A DNA stretch of 64,000 bases from Staphylococcus pragensis (GCF_004785665.1 NZ_SRPJ01000002.1:124001-188000), one strand, 5' to 3'. Numbered from the stretch's first letter, positions 54,337 to 63,129 are shown. Numbers and translations are program-made. Notes: generated from the letters alone by a model not told the origin.

Positions 54337-55896
54337 ATGAGAAAAATTATAAGTATCACTGTATTAGTTACGATTTTAGTCCTAAGCTTAGTAGCTTGTG
54401 GAAAGTCAGATCAGTCAAAAGACACAAGTAGTAGTAAAGATGGAAAAATCAATGTGTCTACAACAGTTTATCCATTACAATCGTTTATTCAACAAATTGG
54501 TGGGGACCATGTGAATGTATCTTCAATTTATCCCGCTGGTACAGATTTACATGATTATGAACCTACACAAAAAGACATTTTAAATGCAAATAAATCTGAT
54601 TTGTTTGTATATACTGGTGATGATTTAGATCCAGTTGCAAAGAAAATTGCTAGTACCATCAAAGAAGATAAGAAGAAATTATCTCTTCAAAAAGGATTAG
54701 ATAAAGCAAAATTATTAACGGATCAACATGAACATGGTGATGAAGACCACGAACATGAAAAGGGGCATGAACATCATCATCACGGTGGCTATGATCCGCA
54801 TGTTTGGTTAGATCCAAAAATGGACGAAGTCTTTGCTAAGGAAATCAAAGAGCAGTTAATTAAAAAAGACCCTCAACATAAAGCTGAGTATGAAAAAAAT
54901 TATAAAAAATTAATGAGTGATTTAAATAATATTGATACATCAATGAAAGAAATTACTAAAGATAAACAAGGAAATGCCGTATTTATTTCTCATGAATCAC
55001 TAGGTTATATTGCAAATCGTTATGGCTTTGTTCAAAAAGGTATTCAAAATATGAATGCAGAAGATCCATCACAAAAAGAACTGACAAAATTAGTAAAAGA
55101 AATTAAAGATAATAATGTGAAATACATACTGTATGAAGATAATGTAGCGAATAAAGTTACAGAGACGATTCGTAAAGAAACTAATGCAGAACCGTTAAAA
55201 TTCTATAATATGGAGTCATTAAATAAAGAACAACTTAAAGATAAAAGTATAAGTTATCAAAAACTAATGCATGACAATATTAAAGCGTTAGATAAAGCTT
55301 TAAATACTAATATGAAACTTAAGGATTCTAAAGCGGAACATAAATATGATAAAGCCATTTCAGAAGGCTATTTCAAAGATAATCAAGTGAAAGACCGTCA
55401 ATTATCTGATTATGCGGGTAAGTGGCAATCAGTTTATCCATATTTAAAAAATGGTGATTTAGATGAAGTAATGAAACATAAAGCTGAAGAGGATTCATCT
55501 AAATCTGCTCAAGAATATAAAAAGTATTATGAAAATGGTTATAAAACAGATATTTCAAATATAAATATTGAAGGAAATCACATTAGTTTTACTAAAAATG
55601 GGAAAACAGAAACTGGAGAATACGAATATATTGGCTACAAAATTTTAGATTATAAAAAAGGAAATCGTGGTGTAAGATATATCTTTAAATTAGTAGATAA
55701 CGAAGATAAAAATAACGCGCTTCCTACTTATGTACAATTTAGCGATCATAATATTTATCCTAAGAAAGCAGAACATTTCCATATTTTCATGGGAAATGAT
55801 AACAATAAATTGTTGAAAGAGATGAATCATTGGCCAACATATTATCCAGCTCATTTAAACAAAGAAGAAATTGAACATGAAATGTTAGAACACTAA
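54337..55896 (+). CDS. adcA: zinc ABC transporter substrate-binding lipoprotein AdcA (ZnuA-ZinT fusion)
   Basis: 519 residues. The lipoprotein signal ends at Cys21 (LVACGKS). The first 310 residues form a cluster A-I zinc-binding protein with STTVYPLQSFIQQIGGDHV, YPAGTDLHDYEPTQKD and a histidine-rich loop at about 131-150 (HEHEKGHEHHHHGGYDPH). The C-terminal 180 residues are a ZinT/YodA domain with LSDYAGKWQSVYPYL and HFHIFMG. This two-domain form is typical of Firmicute AdcA. It captures Zn2+ for an AdcBC permease encoded elsewhere. A Zur box controls it. Confidence 0.92.
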   Translation: MRKIISITVLVTILVLSLVACGKSDQSKDTSSSKDGKINVSTTVYPLQSFIQQIGGDHVNVSSIYPAGTDLHDYEPTQKDILNANKSDLFVYTGDDLDPVAKKIASTIKEDKKKLSLQKGLDKAKLLTDQHEHGDEDHEHEKGHEHHHHGGYDPHVWLDPKMDEVFAKEIKEQLIKKDPQHKAEYEKNYKKLMSDLNNIDTSMKEITKDKQGNAVFISHESLGYIANRYGFVQKGIQNMNAEDPSQKELTKLVKEIKDNNVKYILYEDNVANKVTETIRKETNAEPLKFYNMESLNKEQLKDKSISYQKLMHDNIKALDKALNTNMKLKDSKAEHKYDKAISEGYFKDNQVKDRQLSDYAGKWQSVYPYLKNGDLDEVMKHKAEEDSSKSAQEYKKYYENGYKTDISNINIEGNHISFTKNGKTETGEYEYIGYKILDYKKGNRGVRYIFKLVDNEDKNNALPTYVQFSDHNIYPKKAEHFHIFMGNDNNKLLKEMNHWPTYYPAHLNKEEIEHEMLEH

Positions 55897-55947
55897 AATA
55901 GAATTCATTTTACTTGTATTTTTCATGAAGTTAATTTATTATACTAA

Positions 55948-55962
55948 GTATAATAAGTATAC
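55948..55962. promoter_or_regulatory. QsrR-type operator (GTATA-N5-TATAC) at yceI promoter
   Basis: GTATAATAAGTATAC matches exactly the GTATA-N5-TATAC pattern I recall for the quinone-sensing repressor QsrR/YodB in S. aureus. It overlaps a perfect -10 TATAAT at 55949-55954. A further overlapping palindrome, TATACTAAGTATA, begins at 55939. Confidence 0.55.
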
Positions 55963-56018
55963 AAAAAATGAAACATGATTTAGTAGTTTCATAATTTAAC
56001 TATTGGAGGTATGCTAAC

Positions 56019-56534
56019 ATGGCTAATTTTAATTTAGATCCAGTGCATTCAGGGGTTAACTTTTCAATTCAACACTTAGTAGTATCAAATGTTAAAGGTC
56101 GTTTTAATGACTTTGATGCTGACATTACAGGCGATTTCAATGACTTAAGTTCATTACAAGGGACTTTTACAGTACAAGCCAATTCAATCGATACTAAAGT
56201 AGAAGATCGCGATAACCATCTTAAAGGCGCGGATTTCTTAGATGTTGAACAATATCCAGAAATTAAATTTGAAATTACTAAAGTCGATGACCACTCAGTA
56301 ACTGGTAACTTGACTATGAAAGACCATACGCAAGAAGAAACATTTGACTTAGACTTCAAAGGTATTAGCTTAAATCCATTAAACGGTAAAAACACAGCTG
56401 GTTTAGTCATTACTGGTAAAATCGACCGTGAACAATACGGTATCACTTTCAACCAACAATTAGAGACTGGTGGTTTCTTATTAGGCAAATCATTAGATGT
56501 TGAATTTGATTTAGAATTTCCTATTGAAGAATAA
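56019..56534 (+). CDS. YceI-family protein
   Basis: 171 residues. It is a lipocalin-like beta-barrel with the family start NLDPVHSGVNFSIQHLVVSN, then KGRFNDFDADITGDFND, DNHLKGADFLDVEQYPEIKF and a C-terminal LGKSLDVEFDLEF. YceI proteins bind long polyisoprenoids such as polyprenyl quinones or pyrophosphates in a hydrophobic pocket. No signal peptide is present, so it is cytoplasmic here. TTGGAGGTA precedes the start. The candidate quinone-responsive operator upstream fits a quinone-related role. Confidence 0.88.
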   Translation: MANFNLDPVHSGVNFSIQHLVVSNVKGRFNDFDADITGDFNDLSSLQGTFTVQANSIDTKVEDRDNHLKGADFLDVEQYPEIKFEITKVDDHSVTGNLTMKDHTQEETFDLDFKGISLNPLNGKNTAGLVITGKIDREQYGITFNQQLETGGFLLGKSLDVEFDLEFPIEE

Positions 56535-56563
56535 TATTTCTGACAATCTATCTATGCAGATTT

Positions 56564-56597
56564 AAACAGATGAGGTGTTTACCTTATCTGTTTTTTT
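56564..56597 (+). terminator. terminator after yceI
   Basis: AAACAGATGAGGT pairs with ACCTTATCTGTTT and is followed by TTTT. Confidence 0.85.
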
Positions 56598-56667
56598 GTT
56601 ATATTTATAGAGATAAATTGTTAAATTTTGTAAGAATAAAGCTTTTTGAAAATGAGGGAAGTAAATA

Positions 56668-57135
56668 ATGACAATTAAAATAAAAGATAACAAGATGATA
56701 TTCTCAAGAACATTTGATGCACCAGTTGAACAAGTATTTGATGCTTACACAAAGAAAGAATTATTTGAACAATGGTTTCATCCACAAGGGGCGACAACGA
56801 AAGTATTCACGTTTAATGCTGTAACTGGCGGGCAAGCATTTTTTGCAATCGAAACGCCTGAACATACGAGTCACACACTTACAGAATATAAAAAAGTGAA
56901 CAAACCATATTACATCGAATACTTTGATTTCTTTGCGACACCTCAAGGTGAGAAAGATACACGCCTGCCTGGTATGCATATCTTTATGGATTTCGAAGAC
57001 GAAGGCAATCGTACTACTGTGACATCTACTTCTGAATTTCCAACAAAAGAAGCGGCGCAACAAGCAATTCACATGGGTGTTGAAGCGGGAATGAATTCGA
57101 CACTTGACCAATTAGAGAAATTGTTGGAATCATAA
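56668..57135 (+). CDS. SRPBCC (AHSA1/Aha1-like) domain protein
   Basis: 155 residues of the START-like SRPBCC superfamily, AHSA1 branch. It starts MIFSRTFDAPVEQVFDAYTK, then EQWFHPQGATTKVF, and has the C-terminal helix AAQQAIHMGVEAGMNSTLDQ-type region that closes the hydrophobic cavity. Bacterial members bind small hydrophobic ligands, and their function is generally unknown. GAGGGAAG precedes the ATG. No clear terminator separates it from the following small gene, so they may be co-transcribed. Confidence 0.87.
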   Translation: MTIKIKDNKMIFSRTFDAPVEQVFDAYTKKELFEQWFHPQGATTKVFTFNAVTGGQAFFAIETPEHTSHTLTEYKKVNKPYYIEYFDFFATPQGEKDTRLPGMHIFMDFEDEGNRTTVTSTSEFPTKEAAQQAIHMGVEAGMNSTLDQLEKLLES

Positions 57136-57202
57136 AAACGTCACTAGGATGTCAATTTTTATAAGCAATTTTAAGTTATAATGTAGGGGAAAAGAGGATG
57201 AT

Positions 57203-57388
57203 ATGATGAAACAACGCTATTTAAAAGTACTTGCATTATTTTCAGTAAGTACATTAATTCCTACATTATTATTTAATTCAAAATGCCTAAATAATGGTGC
57301 GATTAAATATGTTCTAAGAACAGCATTAGGGTATGGCATTTTTGCGAGTGGTTTACATTATTTATCTAAATTCAAACGCACACGCTAA
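57203..57388 (+). CDS. small membrane-associated hypothetical protein, 61 aa
   Basis: 61 residues. There is one clear hydrophobic stretch near the N-terminus (VLALFSVSTLIPTLLF) and a weaker one at about 38-53 (TALGYGIFASGLHYL). The tail is basic (KFKRTR). AGAGGATGAT precedes the ATG at 57203, and a second ATG follows at once. A terminator directly after the gene supports it being real. No family is recognised. Confidence 0.6.
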   Translation: MMKQRYLKVLALFSVSTLIPTLLFNSKCLNNGAIKYVLRTALGYGIFASGLHYLSKFKRTR

Positions 57389-57396
57389 ACATTTAT

Positions 57397-57433
57397 CGAG
57401 ATGTAGTTTAATTGAAACTGCATCTCGTTTTTT
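57397..57433 (+). terminator. terminator after the 61-aa gene
   Basis: CGAGATGTAGTTT pairs with AAACTGCATCTCG (one mismatch) and is followed by TTTTTT. Confidence 0.85.
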
Positions 57434-57478
57434 GTTTATAAGAAAATTTAATTTTATCTATCTCTTTATAAATAATTT

Positions 57479-57509
57479 ATATATAATTGTAAAATATACA
57501 ATTATATAT
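57479..57509. promoter_or_regulatory. 13-bp-arm palindrome upstream of the FNT channel gene
   Basis: ATATATAATTGTA-AAATA-TACAATTATATAT is a perfect inverted repeat ending 20 bp before the FNT gene start. It includes a TATAAT at 57482. It is AT-rich without a T-tract, so an operator is more likely than a terminator. The regulator is not identified. Confidence 0.55.
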
Positions 57510-57529
57510 TGTAGGGGGTTAAGTAATCA

Positions 57530-58351
57530 ATGTTGGAAAATCACAAACATGTAGAGGATACATATGCAACAAGACATATCGTTGAAGCTGTAGTAGACCA
57601 AGTTCAAATGAAACAAGTCATGGCTAAGAAAACACCTGGAAGATATTTGTTAAAAGCAATGATGTCAGGATTTTTATTGGCAATCGTGACCGTATTTATG
57701 TTAGCTGTTAAAACTCAATTTTCGGGGACAAATGAGGGTTTAGTGAATTTGTTAGGTGCTATTTCATTTAGCTTAGCATTAGTATTAATCGTTCTAACCA
57801 ATTCAGAGTTACTTACAAGTAATTTTATGTATTTGACAGTGGGCTGGTACTATAAAGCAATTACAGTGAATAAAATGATTATTATTTTCTTATTCTGTTT
57901 CTTAGGAAATATTATTGGCGGATTCATTTTATTCTTCTTAATGAAAGGGACACACGTCATGACGCCAGAGATGATTGCAGCTTTAAGCAAAACAGTACAT
58001 GCTAAAACAGTAGAATCATCATGGTTAAACATTTTAGTTAAAGCGATATTCTGTAACTTCTTTATAAACATTGGCATTTACGTTTCAATGTTATTTAAAG
58101 AGGGACTTGCAAGAGCATTCTTTATTGCTGTCGGTGTTATTGTCTTTGTATTTATGGGCTATGAACACGTTGTTTTCAACGCCGGTTTATATGCAGGAAT
58201 GATGTTCTATAACATTGATGCATTATCATGGTTAGACGTATTAAAAAATATCGTCTTTGCATTTATCGGTAACTACATCGGTGGAGGTATCTTTGTAGGT
58301 CTTGTATACGCTTATTTAAATGGTAAACGCGATAGTTTTAGTACAAAATAA
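57530..58351 (+). CDS. nirC: formate/nitrite transporter (FNT) family channel, NirC-like
   Basis: 273 residues with six membrane segments. The FNT family features are GFLLAIVTVFMLAVKTQF, NSELLTSNFMYLTVGWYYK, FCNFFINIGIYVSMLFKEG and GYEHVVFNAGLYAGMMF, matching the conserved pore and omega-loop regions. It conducts nitrite or formate across the membrane. Position just upstream of the nir genes favours nitrite, but a terminator separates it from them. GGGGGTTAAG precedes the ATG. Confidence 0.85.
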   Translation: MLENHKHVEDTYATRHIVEAVVDQVQMKQVMAKKTPGRYLLKAMMSGFLLAIVTVFMLAVKTQFSGTNEGLVNLLGAISFSLALVLIVLTNSELLTSNFMYLTVGWYYKAITVNKMIIIFLFCFLGNIIGGFILFFLMKGTHVMTPEMIAALSKTVHAKTVESSWLNILVKAIFCNFFINIGIYVSMLFKEGLARAFFIAVGVIVFVFMGYEHVVFNAGLYAGMMFYNIDALSWLDVLKNIVFAFIGNYIGGGIFVGLVYAYLNGKRDSFSTK

Positions 58352-58362
58352 ATAGACAAAAT

Positions 58363-58407
58363 TAACGAGATGATTTAGTTGAATAAAAAATTATCTCGTT
58401 TTTTTAT
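58363..58407 (+). terminator. terminator after the FNT gene
   Basis: AACGAGATGATTT pairs with AAATTATCTCGTT and is followed by TTTTTT. Confidence 0.82.
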
Positions 58408-58516
58408 AGGTTGACTTAATTCTCTAAAAAACATATCATTTTAATCAACATTAACATGATTCATTAAAATATTGTGGTTTAGTGATTCATTTTCAAAAAA
58501 GAAAGGGATGAGGGGA

Positions 58517-59230
58517 TTGGTAGCAAATATTTTAGTAGCACACGGTATGCGCAAAGGAGACCAAAATAAAGCACTAGGTGACTTCCTAGAACATCTATTA
58601 AGTGATGAAACATATAATTATGAATTGGCGTTTATTGAAAGTGAAGAAAAAAGTATCGAGAATACTATTGGCCGATTGATTGATCAAGGAGAAACAGAAT
58701 TTAAAGTAGTTCCTTTATTAATTTTTTCAGCGATGCATTATATTGTCGATGTGCCAAATATTTTAGAAAGTATTAAGCAAGCGCATCCTCATATTCGTTA
58801 TGAAATTAGTGAGCCTCTCGGAACACATGATTACATGGTGGATTTAGTTGAAAAGCGTATTAATGACGTACATATTGATGGTACAACTAACTACGCGATT
58901 GTATTAATCGCGCATGGTAGCTTCTCATATACTAAAGCGCATGATGAACTTAAAGAATTTAGTGAAAAGTTAACACAAACAGCACCAATTTATTGTCGTA
59001 CGTTGTACGGGGATATCACATTTAGAAATGACCTCGACCAACTATCACGTGACTATGATGAACTCATTGTCGTGCCGATGTTTTTATATGATGGACGATT
59101 AGTAAATAAAGTAAAACGCCTGATTTCAGAAATGGATATTGAAGGCACACTACATATTACACCATCCATTAATTTCGATAACATACTTAAACTTATTATT
59201 AGTGAACGTTTAGACCAACTGTATATATAA
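58517..59230 (+). CDS. nirR: sirohydrochlorin ferrochelatase-like protein (NirR)
   Basis: 237 residues with two CbiX-like halves: ANILVAHGMRKGDQNKALGD with its catalytic-type histidine, and IVLIAHGSFSYTKAHDELKE with a second AHG motif. FSAMHYIVDVPNIL is the other typical region. The likely role is iron insertion into sirohydrochlorin, the last step of siroheme synthesis for NirB, although staphylococcal NirR was first labelled a regulator. The start is taken as TTG 58517 because AAAGGG lies 9 bases upstream and relatives begin just before ANILVAHG. An ATG at 58508 abuts AAAGGG. Confidence 0.8.
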   Translation: MVANILVAHGMRKGDQNKALGDFLEHLLSDETYNYELAFIESEEKSIENTIGRLIDQGETEFKVVPLLIFSAMHYIVDVPNILESIKQAHPHIRYEISEPLGTHDYMVDLVEKRINDVHIDGTTNYAIVLIAHGSFSYTKAHDELKEFSEKLTQTAPIYCRTLYGDITFRNDLDQLSRDYDELIVVPMFLYDGRLVNKVKRLISEMDIEGTLHITPSINFDNILKLIISERLDQLYI

Positions 59231-59239
59231 ATTTTTAAG

Positions 59240-59271
59240 ACTCTCTTACTGAAAAAGTAGGGGAGTTTTTT
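59240..59271 (+). terminator. terminator after nirR
   Basis: GACTCTCTTACT pairs with AGTAGGGGAGT with one G-T pair and a bulge, followed by TTTTTT. Partial read-through to nirB is possible. Confidence 0.7.
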
Positions 59272-59297
59272 CATGTTTCAAGCAAAAAATAAAGTAT

Positions 59298-59311
59298 TAG
59301 GGAATTCCCTA
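59298..59311. promoter_or_regulatory. NreC-type palindrome upstream of nirB
   Basis: TAGGGAATTCCCTA is a perfect palindrome matching the TAGGG-N4-CCCTA element described for the oxygen-responsive regulator NreC in staphylococci. Confidence 0.7.
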
Positions 59312-59323
59312 TTTTTTAAAAAT

Positions 59324-59341
59324 ATGTGAAAAAAATCACAA
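59324..59341. promoter_or_regulatory. Rex-type operator upstream of nirB
   Basis: ATGTGAAAAAAATCACAA matches the Rex consensus TTGTGAWWWWWWTCACAA at all but the first base. It lies 12 bp after the NreC-type palindrome. Rex is the NADH/NAD+-sensing repressor of fermentation and nitrate genes in S. aureus. Confidence 0.65.
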
Positions 59342-59464
59342 AATTAACTGAAATTGTTATAAAATAGCAGTGAAGAAAGTAGTTGCAAATTCGCAATAAT
59401 AATAAATTTATAATTTTAATCATTATAAATGACTAAATATTAAGTGGTAAAAGGGGCATATTTT

Positions 59465-61876
59465 ATGACTAAACAAAAGCTTGTAATGATTGGTAATGGT
59501 ATGGCAGGCCTTAGAACAATAGAAGAAATATTAGAACGCTCAAACTCAATGTTTGATATTACAATCATCGGCAAAGAACCTTATCCAAACTACAATAGAA
59601 TTATGTTGTCTAACATTTTACAAAAGAAAATGACAGTCGAAGAAACTATTATGAATCCTTATGAATGGTATGAGGAAAACAATATTCGATTAATTGTAGA
59701 TGACCCGGTAGAAGCAGTTGATAAAGCAAATCAAACTGTGACAACTTCTAAGGGTGTAGAAGTTCAATATGATATTTGCATTTTTGCGACAGGTTCAAGC
59801 GCGTTTGTATTACCTATCCCAGGTTCAGATTTACCTAGTGTTATCGGATGGCGCACAATTGAAGATACTGAACGTATGATTGAAATAGCTAAAACTAAAA
59901 AACGCGCAGTTGTTATAGGTGGTGGCCTACTTGGTTTAGAATGTGCACGTGGTTTAATGGACCAAGGTATGGATGTCACTGTTTTACATTTAGCTGAATG
60001 GTTAATGGAAATGCAACTTGATCGCAAAGCCGGCGAAATGCTAAAAGCAGATTTAGAACGTCAAGGTATGAATATTGAATTACAAGCAAATTCGAAAGAA
60101 ATCATTGGTAATGAAGATGTTGAAGCGATTAAATTAGCTGATGGTCGCGTGATTAAAACGGATTTAGTAGTCATGGCGGTGGGTATTCGTCCATTCACTA
60201 ACGTTGCAAAATCAGCAGGATTAGAAGTGAATAGAGGAATTGTCGTAAATGATTATTTACAAACATCTGATCCTAATATTTATGCTATAGGTGAGTGTGC
60301 GGAACATGCTGGTAAAGTATATGGTTTAGTAGCACCACTATATGAGCAAGGTAAAGTGCTTGCAGACTTTTTAACTGGTAAAGAGACAGAAGGTTATAAA
60401 GGTTCTACTACATTTACTTCATTAAAAGTCTCTGGTTGTGATTTATATAGTGCGGGTCAAATTGTTGAAAATGAAGATGTCCAAGGTATCGAAATCTTTA
60501 ATAGCGTAGATAATATTTATAAAAAAGTATATTTAAGCAACGGAGAAGTAGTCGGCGCAGTATTATACGGTGATACTGATGATGGTTCAAGATTTTATAG
60601 CATGATGAAGAAACACGAATCTTTAGAAGATTATACGTTAGTCTCTTTACTTCATAAAGGGGGCGAAGAGGCAACAACTTCAATTGCTGATATGGCTGAT
60701 GATGAAACAATATGTGGTTGTAATGGTGTCGATAAAGGAACCATTGTTAATGCGATTACTACTAAAGGATTAACATCTGTTGACGAAGTGACTAAGGCGA
60801 CGAAAGCAGGTAATTCTTGTGGTAAATGTAAAGGTCAAATCGGTGAACTTTTAAAATGTACATTAGGTGATGACTTTGTTGCAGCGAAACCTACAGGTAT
60901 TTGTGCTTGTACCGATTTAACACGCGATCAAATTGTTACTCAAATCAGAGCTAAAGGACTTAAAACATCTAAAGAAGTACGTCACGTCCTTGATTTTAAA
61001 GATAAAAATGGTTGTCCAAAATGTCGTCCAGCAATCAACTATTATTTAAATATGGTTTACCCTCATGATCATCAAGATGAAAGAGAATCACGCTTTGCGA
61101 ATGAACGATACCACGCCAATATTCAAAACGATGGTACATTCTCAGTTATTCCACAAATGCGTGGGGGTGTGACAGATGCGGATCAATTGATTCGATTAGG
61201 CGAAGTAGCTAAAAAATATAATGTACCTTTAGTAAAAGTGACAGGCTCACAACGTGTTGGTTTATATGGATTGAAAAAAGAAGAACTGCCTAAAGTATGG
61301 GCAGACTTAGGCATGCGTTCTGCTTCAGCTTACGGTAAGAAAACACGTTCAGTTAAAAGTTGTGTAGGTAAAGAATTCTGTCGATTTGGTACCCAATATA
61401 CTACACGTTTAGGTATTCGCTTAGAAAAAACATTTGAATATATCGATACCCCTCATAAATTTAAAATGGGCGTGTCAGGTTGCCCACGTAGTTGTGTAGA
61501 ATCAGGTGTTAAAGATTTCGGTGTTATTTCTGTAGAAAATGGTTACCAAATTTATATTGGAGGTAACGGTGGTACTGATGTAACAGTAGGTAAACTTTTA
61601 ACTACTGTTGAAACAGAAGATGAAGTAATTCAATTATGCGGCGCTTTAATGCAGTATTATAGAGAAACTGGTATTTATGCTGAAAGAACTGCACCATGGC
61701 TTAACCGTTTAGGCTTTGACAATGTTAAAGAAGTCTTACTTGATCCAGAACGACAAAAAGAATTATTCGATAGAATTATGGATGCTAAAAAAGCAATTGA
61801 TGGTCATGGCGAACCTTGGTCAGCTATCGTTGAAAATAAAGATGCACAAAAAATCTTTGAAGTTGAGAAGGTGTAA
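59465..61876 (+). CDS. nirB: assimilatory-type NADH nitrite reductase large subunit NirB
   Basis: 803 residues. An FAD/NAD-dependent reductase domain (MIGNGMAGLRTIEEIL, AVVIGGGLLGLECARGL, IYAIGECAEHAGKVYGLV) is followed by a BFD-like [2Fe-2S] region with CGCNGVDKG and CGKCKGQIGELL and a second cysteine set ending CPKCRPAINYYL. The siroheme/[4Fe-4S] domain has SCVGKEFCRFG (Cys about 634 and 640) and GCPRSCVESG (Cys about 674 and 678). It reduces nitrite to ammonium in the cytoplasm with NirD. AAAAGGGGC precedes the ATG at 59465, and the frame start at 59444 is upstream of that site. Confidence 0.93.
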   Translation: MTKQKLVMIGNGMAGLRTIEEILERSNSMFDITIIGKEPYPNYNRIMLSNILQKKMTVEETIMNPYEWYEENNIRLIVDDPVEAVDKANQTVTTSKGVEVQYDICIFATGSSAFVLPIPGSDLPSVIGWRTIEDTERMIEIAKTKKRAVVIGGGLLGLECARGLMDQGMDVTVLHLAEWLMEMQLDRKAGEMLKADLERQGMNIELQANSKEIIGNEDVEAIKLADGRVIKTDLVVMAVGIRPFTNVAKSAGLEVNRGIVVNDYLQTSDPNIYAIGECAEHAGKVYGLVAPLYEQGKVLADFLTGKETEGYKGSTTFTSLKVSGCDLYSAGQIVENEDVQGIEIFNSVDNIYKKVYLSNGEVVGAVLYGDTDDGSRFYSMMKKHESLEDYTLVSLLHKGGEEATTSIADMADDETICGCNGVDKGTIVNAITTKGLTSVDEVTKATKAGNSCGKCKGQIGELLKCTLGDDFVAAKPTGICACTDLTRDQIVTQIRAKGLKTSKEVRHVLDFKDKNGCPKCRPAINYYLNMVYPHDHQDERESRFANERYHANIQNDGTFSVIPQMRGGVTDADQLIRLGEVAKKYNVPLVKVTGSQRVGLYGLKKEELPKVWADLGMRSASAYGKKTRSVKSCVGKEFCRFGTQYTTRLGIRLEKTFEYIDTPHKFKMGVSGCPRSCVESGVKDFGVISVENGYQIYIGGNGGTDVTVGKLLTTVETEDEVIQLCGALMQYYRETGIYAERTAPWLNRLGFDNVKEVLLDPERQKELFDRIMDAKKAIDGHGEPWSAIVENKDAQKIFEVEKV

Positions 61877-61879
61877 AGG

Positions 61880-62194
61880 ATGAAAGCAATGGAAAAAGTA
61901 AAAGTGACTACACTAGAAGAATTAACGCCATTAATCGGGAAAAAAGTCATCGTTGAGGATAAACAAATTGGCATTTTCCTAACAGAGAGTGGGGAAATCC
62001 ACGCTATCAATAATATCTGTCCACATAAGCAAGGACCTTTATCAGAAGGGACAGTGAGTGGCGAGTTTGTGTACTGTCCTCTTCATGATCAAAAGATTGA
62101 TTTGAGAAACGGAGAGGTTCAAGAACCTGATACAGGTTGCGTAGAAACATATAAAGTTGAAGTACATGACGGAGACGTCTACGTATGTCTTTAA
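61880..62194 (+). CDS. nirD: nitrite reductase small subunit NirD (Rieske type)
   Basis: 104 residues. The Rieske [2Fe-2S] ligands are visible as CPHKQGPLSEG and CPLHDQ, spaced as in NirD/NasE. It supplies electron transfer or stability to NirB. It starts 3 bp after the nirB stop, with AAGGTGTAAAGG directly upstream. An internal ATG at 61889 is a possible alternative. It overlaps the following methyltransferase gene by 10 bp. Confidence 0.92.
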   Translation: MKAMEKVKVTTLEELTPLIGKKVIVEDKQIGIFLTESGEIHAINNICPHKQGPLSEGTVSGEFVYCPLHDQKIDLRNGEVQEPDTGCVETYKVEVHDGDVYVCL

Positions 62195-63129
62195 ATGCAG
62201 AACCGAAAGTCTATTTAATCGGGGCAGGTCCAGGTAACCCTAATCTGTTAACTAAAAAAGCTGAGCGCATCCTTCGTAAAGCAGATGTGATACTTTATGA
62301 TCGTCTCGTCAATCCATTAATTATTCAGTATGCATCACCTTCAACTGAAGTGATAGATGTCGGTAAAAAACCTTATGCGAAACACATACAACAAGAAGAA
62401 ATCAATTTAAAGATTGTTGAAGCGACGAAAAGACATCGTATCGTTGTTCGTTTAAAAGGTGGAGATCCAGCTATTTTTGGACGCGTCACTGAAGAAATTG
62501 ATACTTTGAAAGCGCATGGTATCTCGTATGAAATCGTTCCAGGTGTAACGTCAGCAAGCGCAGCCGTAGCTAACATGGATATAGGTCTAACCATGCGAAG
62601 TATTGCGCCAAGCGTGACGTTCTCAACCGGTCATTTTAAAGATTCTATTAATCGTGAAACAGATATTCGGAATCTCATTAATGGCGGTACATTAGCTATC
62701 TATATGGGTATCAAACGACTGAATCATATTATTAAGCAAATCACTGTCTATACCAACGAAGATTATTCAATTGCGATTGTGTTTAATGCGACTTGCTATA
62801 ACCAGAAGGTCATCATTGGCAAACTTAGTACGATTGAAGCGCAGTTACAACAGCTCAATTTAGAAAGTGAACCAGGTATTTGTATTCTTGGCGCGATGGT
62901 TGAATATATTGATAAAGACAAAGTGGAACAAAGTGAAGCACAACACGATGAAACATTATATATCATTAATGGTTCGAAAGATGAAGCATTGTTAACTGCT
63001 GAAGACCTTTCGGAAAAGGGGAAACATTGTCTACTCGCATATGATGATAGTTACCATAAATCACAACAATGGTTATATCAAAGTATAATAGACAAACATC
63101 ATTTTAAATTTATCGAAACTACATATTAA
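62185..63129 (+). CDS. sirB: uroporphyrinogen-III C-methyltransferase (SUMT) SirB
   Basis: 314 residues. The SUMT signature set is VYLIGAGPGNPNLLTKKAER, ILYDRLVNPLI, VRLKGGDPAIFGR and YEIVPGVTSASAAVA, followed by TLAIYMGIKRLNHI. The enzyme methylates uroporphyrinogen III twice with SAM to make precorrin-2, the entry to siroheme. About 60 extra C-terminal residues (after VEYIDKDK) have no clear motif. The gene is also called nasF or cobA. It overlaps nirD by 10 bp and ends the nirBD-sirB operon at a terminator. Confidence 0.92.
   Translation: MSLNAEPKVYLIGAGPGNPNLLTKKAERILRKADVILYDRLVNPLIIQYASPSTEVIDVGKKPYAKHIQQEEINLKIVEATKRHRIVVRLKGGDPAIFGRVTEEIDTLKAHGISYEIVPGVTSASAAVANMDIGLTMRSIAPSVTFSTGHFKDSINRETDIRNLINGGTLAIYMGIKRLNHIIKQITVYTNEDYSIAIVFNATCYNQKVIIGKLSTIEAQLQQLNLESEPGICILGAMVEYIDKDKVEQSEAQHDETLYIINGSKDEALLTAEDLSEKGKHCLLAYDDSYHKSQQWLYQSIIDKHHFKFIETTY

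Noticed and set aside
56069..56488. 139-codon minus-strand open frame within yceI
   Set aside because: Opposite-strand shadow of a well-defined YceI gene.
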